A DNA stretch of 7,966 bases from Eubacterium sp. (lineage in GTDB: Bacteria > Bacillota > Clostridia > Oscillospirales > Acutalibacteraceae), in the NCBI GenBank assembly GCA_024696725.1, contig JAILGO010000194.1, positions 1 through 7,966 on the forward strand. Direction: 5' to 3'. Positions 6,289-7,966 of this stretch are shown here, in pieces; position 1 is the first letter of the stretch; each line of letters begins with the position of its first letter. Position numbers and translations under genes: made by a program. The notes under the pieces are model-generated. The model ran no database searches. It saw only the letters and a program-made list of their open reading frames with translations, and was not told the origin of the DNA.

Positions 6289-6933
6289 ATGAATTTTTGT
6301 CCCGAATGCGGAAGAGAGCTCGCTGAAGGCGAGGTTTGTACCTGTACTCAGAATACCGTACCCGTCGCGGAAACTCCCGTACAGGAGGAAACCGCGGTAA
6401 TAACTCCCGAGGCAGCTCCCGAGACGCAGGAAATGCCTCCGTTTATCCCGCCTGAGATGGCTGATAAAGCTGCTCCGACTAACCCTGAAGCATACGCCTA
6501 TATCCCGCCGCAGCAGTTTCAGCAAAACGCGGGTACTTATTTCGTACCGCCCGTAGTGCCCGGAACACAGCAGCAGGCGTATAATAACGGAATAAAAACC
6601 GACGGTCCCGCAAATACCGATTATCCGGAGGGATATCATATTAAAAGAAAATACGCCGCTGTAATTCTCGCCGCAACTCTCGGCGTTTTCGGAATACATA
6701 ATTTCTACCTCGGCGACTCAAACAAGGCGATAATCCATATTCTCGTCGCAACTCTCGGCTCGCTCTTTTTCGGTCTCGGCTTCGTTGCCTCGTATATCTG
6801 GTCAATCGTTGAGACGGTTCAGCTACTCGGCGATTACATCGACCGCGACGTAAACGGCTATAAGCTTCAGACCTTTGAGGAGGCGCTCGTTAAAACGAGA
6901 ATGGAAGCGGAGAAAAAACAAAGCGAAGAATAA
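6289..6933 (+). CDS. Zinc-ribbon and TM2-domain membrane protein
   Basis: This 214-residue protein has three parts. The first is a short zinc-ribbon-like N-terminus, CPEC at 4-7 with a compact second knuckle CTC at 17-19 (one residue shorter than the usual CxxC). The second is a Pro/Gln/Glu-rich, probably disordered linker at about 21-117. The third is a TM2 domain at about 118-185 (KRKYAAVILAATLGVFGIHNFYLGD) with the hallmark G-x2-G-x-H-x-FY-x-G and a second hydrophobic stretch (HILVATLGSLFFGLGFVASYIWSIVE). A charged tail follows (KTRMEAEKKQSEE). TM2 proteins are small two-helix membrane proteins whose bacterial role is largely unknown. The start is fixed by AAAAGGAG eight bases upstream. 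It is a single-gene unit, with its own promoter divergent from uxaC and a terminator right after the stop. Domain call secure; no function can be assigned. Confidence 0.85.
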   Translation: MNFCPECGRELAEGEVCTCTQNTVPVAETPVQEETAVITPEAAPETQEMPPFIPPEMADKAAPTNPEAYAYIPPQQFQQNAGTYFVPPVVPGTQQQAYNNGIKTDGPANTDYPEGYHIKRKYAAVILAATLGVFGIHNFYLGDSNKAIIHILVATLGSLFFGLGFVASYIWSIVETVQLLGDYIDRDVNGYKLQTFEEALVKTRMEAEKKQSEE

Positions 6934-6938
6934 AAATT

Positions 6939-6967
6939 AAAGCTGACTCACCGAGTCAGCTTTTTTT
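6939..6967. terminator. Rho-independent terminator shared by two convergent genes
   Basis: An 11-bp perfect stem (AAAGCTGACTC at 6939-6949 with GAGTCAGCTTT at 6953-6963) around loop ACC is followed by a run of Ts to 6967, ending the TM2 gene. On the minus strand the stem is followed by an AATTTTTA tract, so it can also end the secreted-protein gene, whose TAA stop (6966-6968) lies within the T-run itself. Confidence 0.9.
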
Positions 6968-7964
6968 ATTTTACCTTAATCTTAACGGTTATGGTTTTGG
7001 ATTTCTTTTTATAATCCGCGTTACCCCTTGCAGTAACCCGAATCCTGATTTTATATACTCCTTTTTTCAAGCCCTTCTTAACGGTAATCCGTCCGCTTTT
7101 GTTTACCGTTATTTTCTTATTTCCCTTTAGCTTTTTAAAGGTTACTTTTCCTATTGCGTTTTTTACGGTAATAGCTTTTTTGCGCTTTATTATCCGCTTT
7201 TTGGATTTCAGCTTTTTATAGCTGATTTTAACCGTTTTACCTTTTGCTGAAAGGGGATTCGGCTTCTTTTCCCCTGACGGCTCAACGGGGATTATATAAT
7301 CCGGGTTTGCCTCTCCGCATATTTTGCACACGGGCTCGTTATCTCCGAAATCGTGCCCTTTAGGCGGTATAATATCCGACGGGGAGAGTATTTCACCGCA
7401 CACGGAGCAGTAGCTTCCCTGCGTTCTTCCTTCGGCAGTGCAGGTCGGCTCCGCAGCCTCCTGCGTGACCGGAGTGTGAGGAAGCGGCGGAATAACGCTC
7501 GCCGGCTCAATCGCCTCGTTACATAACGCGCAGTGCGTTCCTCCCGTTCTTCCCTCGGAAGCGCAGGTCGGCTCAATATCGTCGTTACTCTCGGGAACAT
7601 GAAGCTCACAGATAATTTTGTTATCTATATATACCCTCATATCAAGCTTTGCGTCGTCGTTGTATCTGTATAACGTTCCGATATCAGTGCAGTTATTAAA
7701 TCCGTAATTAACGACAAAGCCGCTCGAAATAGAAGACAGATGCATTTCCGCTCCGTTAAAATTACAGTTGTTGAAGCTTACGCTTGCGGGCTCGTTTTTC
7801 TTTTTAAGCTGGCTTTGATTATCCGAATTGTTATGAGCGTAGTAAGAAACGTTATATGTTTTTCCGTCAATCCAGGTCTGCTCGTTTTCAAAGCTTACGT
7901 CCTCAAAAACGACCTTTTCATTCTGAGCCACGCCGCAGCCTATGGGATAATGCTTACTGCCGTC
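6966..7964 (-). CDS. Secreted surface protein, C-terminal part (5' end outside window)
   Basis: The frame stays open to the right edge, so this is the 3' part of a longer gene; an in-frame GTG at 7931 is internal. Residues are numbered from that GTG. About 1-110 has repeated short beta-strand units with buried Asn/Phe (VVFEDVSFEN, VSFNNCNFNG, YGFNNCTDIG), typical of a right-handed parallel beta-helix. At 120-153 and 161-194 are two copies of a Clostridia-type cysteine repeat (EPTC...EGRT...C.xC), and a third shortened CKIC unit is near 202-205. A proline-rich hinge precedes a strongly basic C-terminal domain (230-321) with 37 Lys/Arg in 92 residues and one acidic residue, resembling a C-terminal domain seen on many surface proteins of gut Clostridia. 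No LPxTG or SLH motif is visible. A secreted, wall-associated role is inferred; any enzyme activity would lie in the missing part. Confidence 0.7.
   Translation of the reverse strand, partial: DGSKHYPIGCGVAQNEKVVFEDVSFENEQTWIDGKTYNVSYYAHNNSDNQSQLKKKNEPASVSFNNCNFNGAEMHLSSISSGFVVNYGFNNCTDIGTLYRYNDDAKLDMRVYIDNKIICELHVPESNDDIEPTCASEGRTGGTHCALCNEAIEPASVIPPLPHTPVTQEAAEPTCTAEGRTQGSYCSVCGEILSPSDIIPPKGHDFGDNEPVCKICGEANPDYIIPVEPSGEKKPNPLSAKGKTVKISYKKLKSKKRIIKRKKAITVKNAIGKVTFKKLKGNKKITVNKSGRITVKKGLKKGVYKIRIRVTARGNADYKKKSKTITVKIKVK
7350..7574 (-). repeat. Two tandem cysteine-repeat units in the secreted protein
   Basis: Two in-frame units of 34 residues (7473-7574 and 7350-7451) recur with a 41-codon (123-bp) period. 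Each has EPTC, then EGRT, then a C-x2-C pair and an IPP-x2-H/GH ending. At the DNA level a 29-base segment (7423-7451 against 7546-7574) matches at 26 positions, which suggests a fairly recent duplication or conversion. Such units are common in surface proteins of Clostridia and probably form small spacer domains. Confidence 0.7.
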
Positions 7965-7966
7965 GT

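Noticed and set aside
6253..6699. Antisense open frame of 148 codons opposite the TM2 gene
   Set aside because: Its 3' end runs across the plus-strand promoter and ribosome site, and the translation has low-complexity composition with no family features.
7929..7931. GTG at 7931 as the start of the secreted protein
   Set aside because: The frame continues to the window edge, there is no ribosome site, and a secreted protein would need a signal peptide, which is absent after this codon.
1..7966. Absence of CTAG in the window
   Set aside because: CTAG also seems absent, but its rarity is widespread in bacteria for reasons unrelated to restriction, so it adds little.

Overview
The window looks like chromosome from a spore-forming Gram-positive anaerobe of the class Clostridia, probably a gut or rumen lineage related to Ruminococcaceae/Oscillospiraceae. 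The evidence is a YqfD-type sporulation gene, strong AGGAGG-like ribosome binding sites before nearly every gene, canonical housekeeping (sigma-A-like) promoters, PspC and zinc-ribbon/TM2 membrane proteins, and a secreted protein with the cysteine repeats and lysine-rich C-terminal domain common in gut Clostridia. Base composition is moderate. No tRNA, rRNA, CRISPR array, insertion sequence or phage gene is visible.

Layout. (1) Left edge to 1006, plus strand: 3' part of yqfD, cut by the window. (2) 1061-2890, plus strand: an apparent three-gene unit with gaps of 19 and 20 nt: an SDR-type fructuronate reductase (uxuB-like), a PspC-family protein, and a two-helix membrane protein with a zinc ribbon at each end. 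It has its own promoter at 1009-1037 and ends at a strong hairpin at 2894-2923. (3) 2929-6131, minus strand: a compact catabolic operon read uxaC-kdgK-kdgA, driven by a near-consensus promoter (6162-6190) overlapped by an 18-bp palindrome. (4) 6289-6933, plus strand: a zinc-ribbon/TM2-domain membrane protein divergent from uxaC, with its own near-consensus promoter and a terminator. (5) 6966 to the right edge, minus strand: 3' part of a large secreted protein (beta-helix-like repeats, two cysteine repeats, very basic tail), cut by the window.

How the genes work together. UxaC isomerises D-glucuronate to D-fructuronate (and D-galacturonate to D-tagaturonate), the SDR reduces fructuronate to D-mannonate, KdgK phosphorylates 2-keto-3-deoxygluconate and KdgA cleaves KDPG to pyruvate and glyceraldehyde-3-phosphate. 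This is the hexuronate branch of the Entner-Doudoroff route, used on glucuronides, hemicellulose and pectin. The dehydratase joining mannonate to 2-keto-3-deoxygluconate (UxuA), a transporter and a regulator are all missing here and must lie elsewhere.

The most unusual global property is that, in a line-by-line reading, the tetranucleotides GATC and GGCC do not occur at all, although composition predicts a few tens of each. That suggests long-term pressure from restriction-modification. I see no convincing undescribed multi-gene system. The items most worth a second look are the tetramer avoidance, the double zinc-ribbon membrane protein encoded behind uxuB, the palindrome on the uxaC promoter, and the basic-tailed surface protein.
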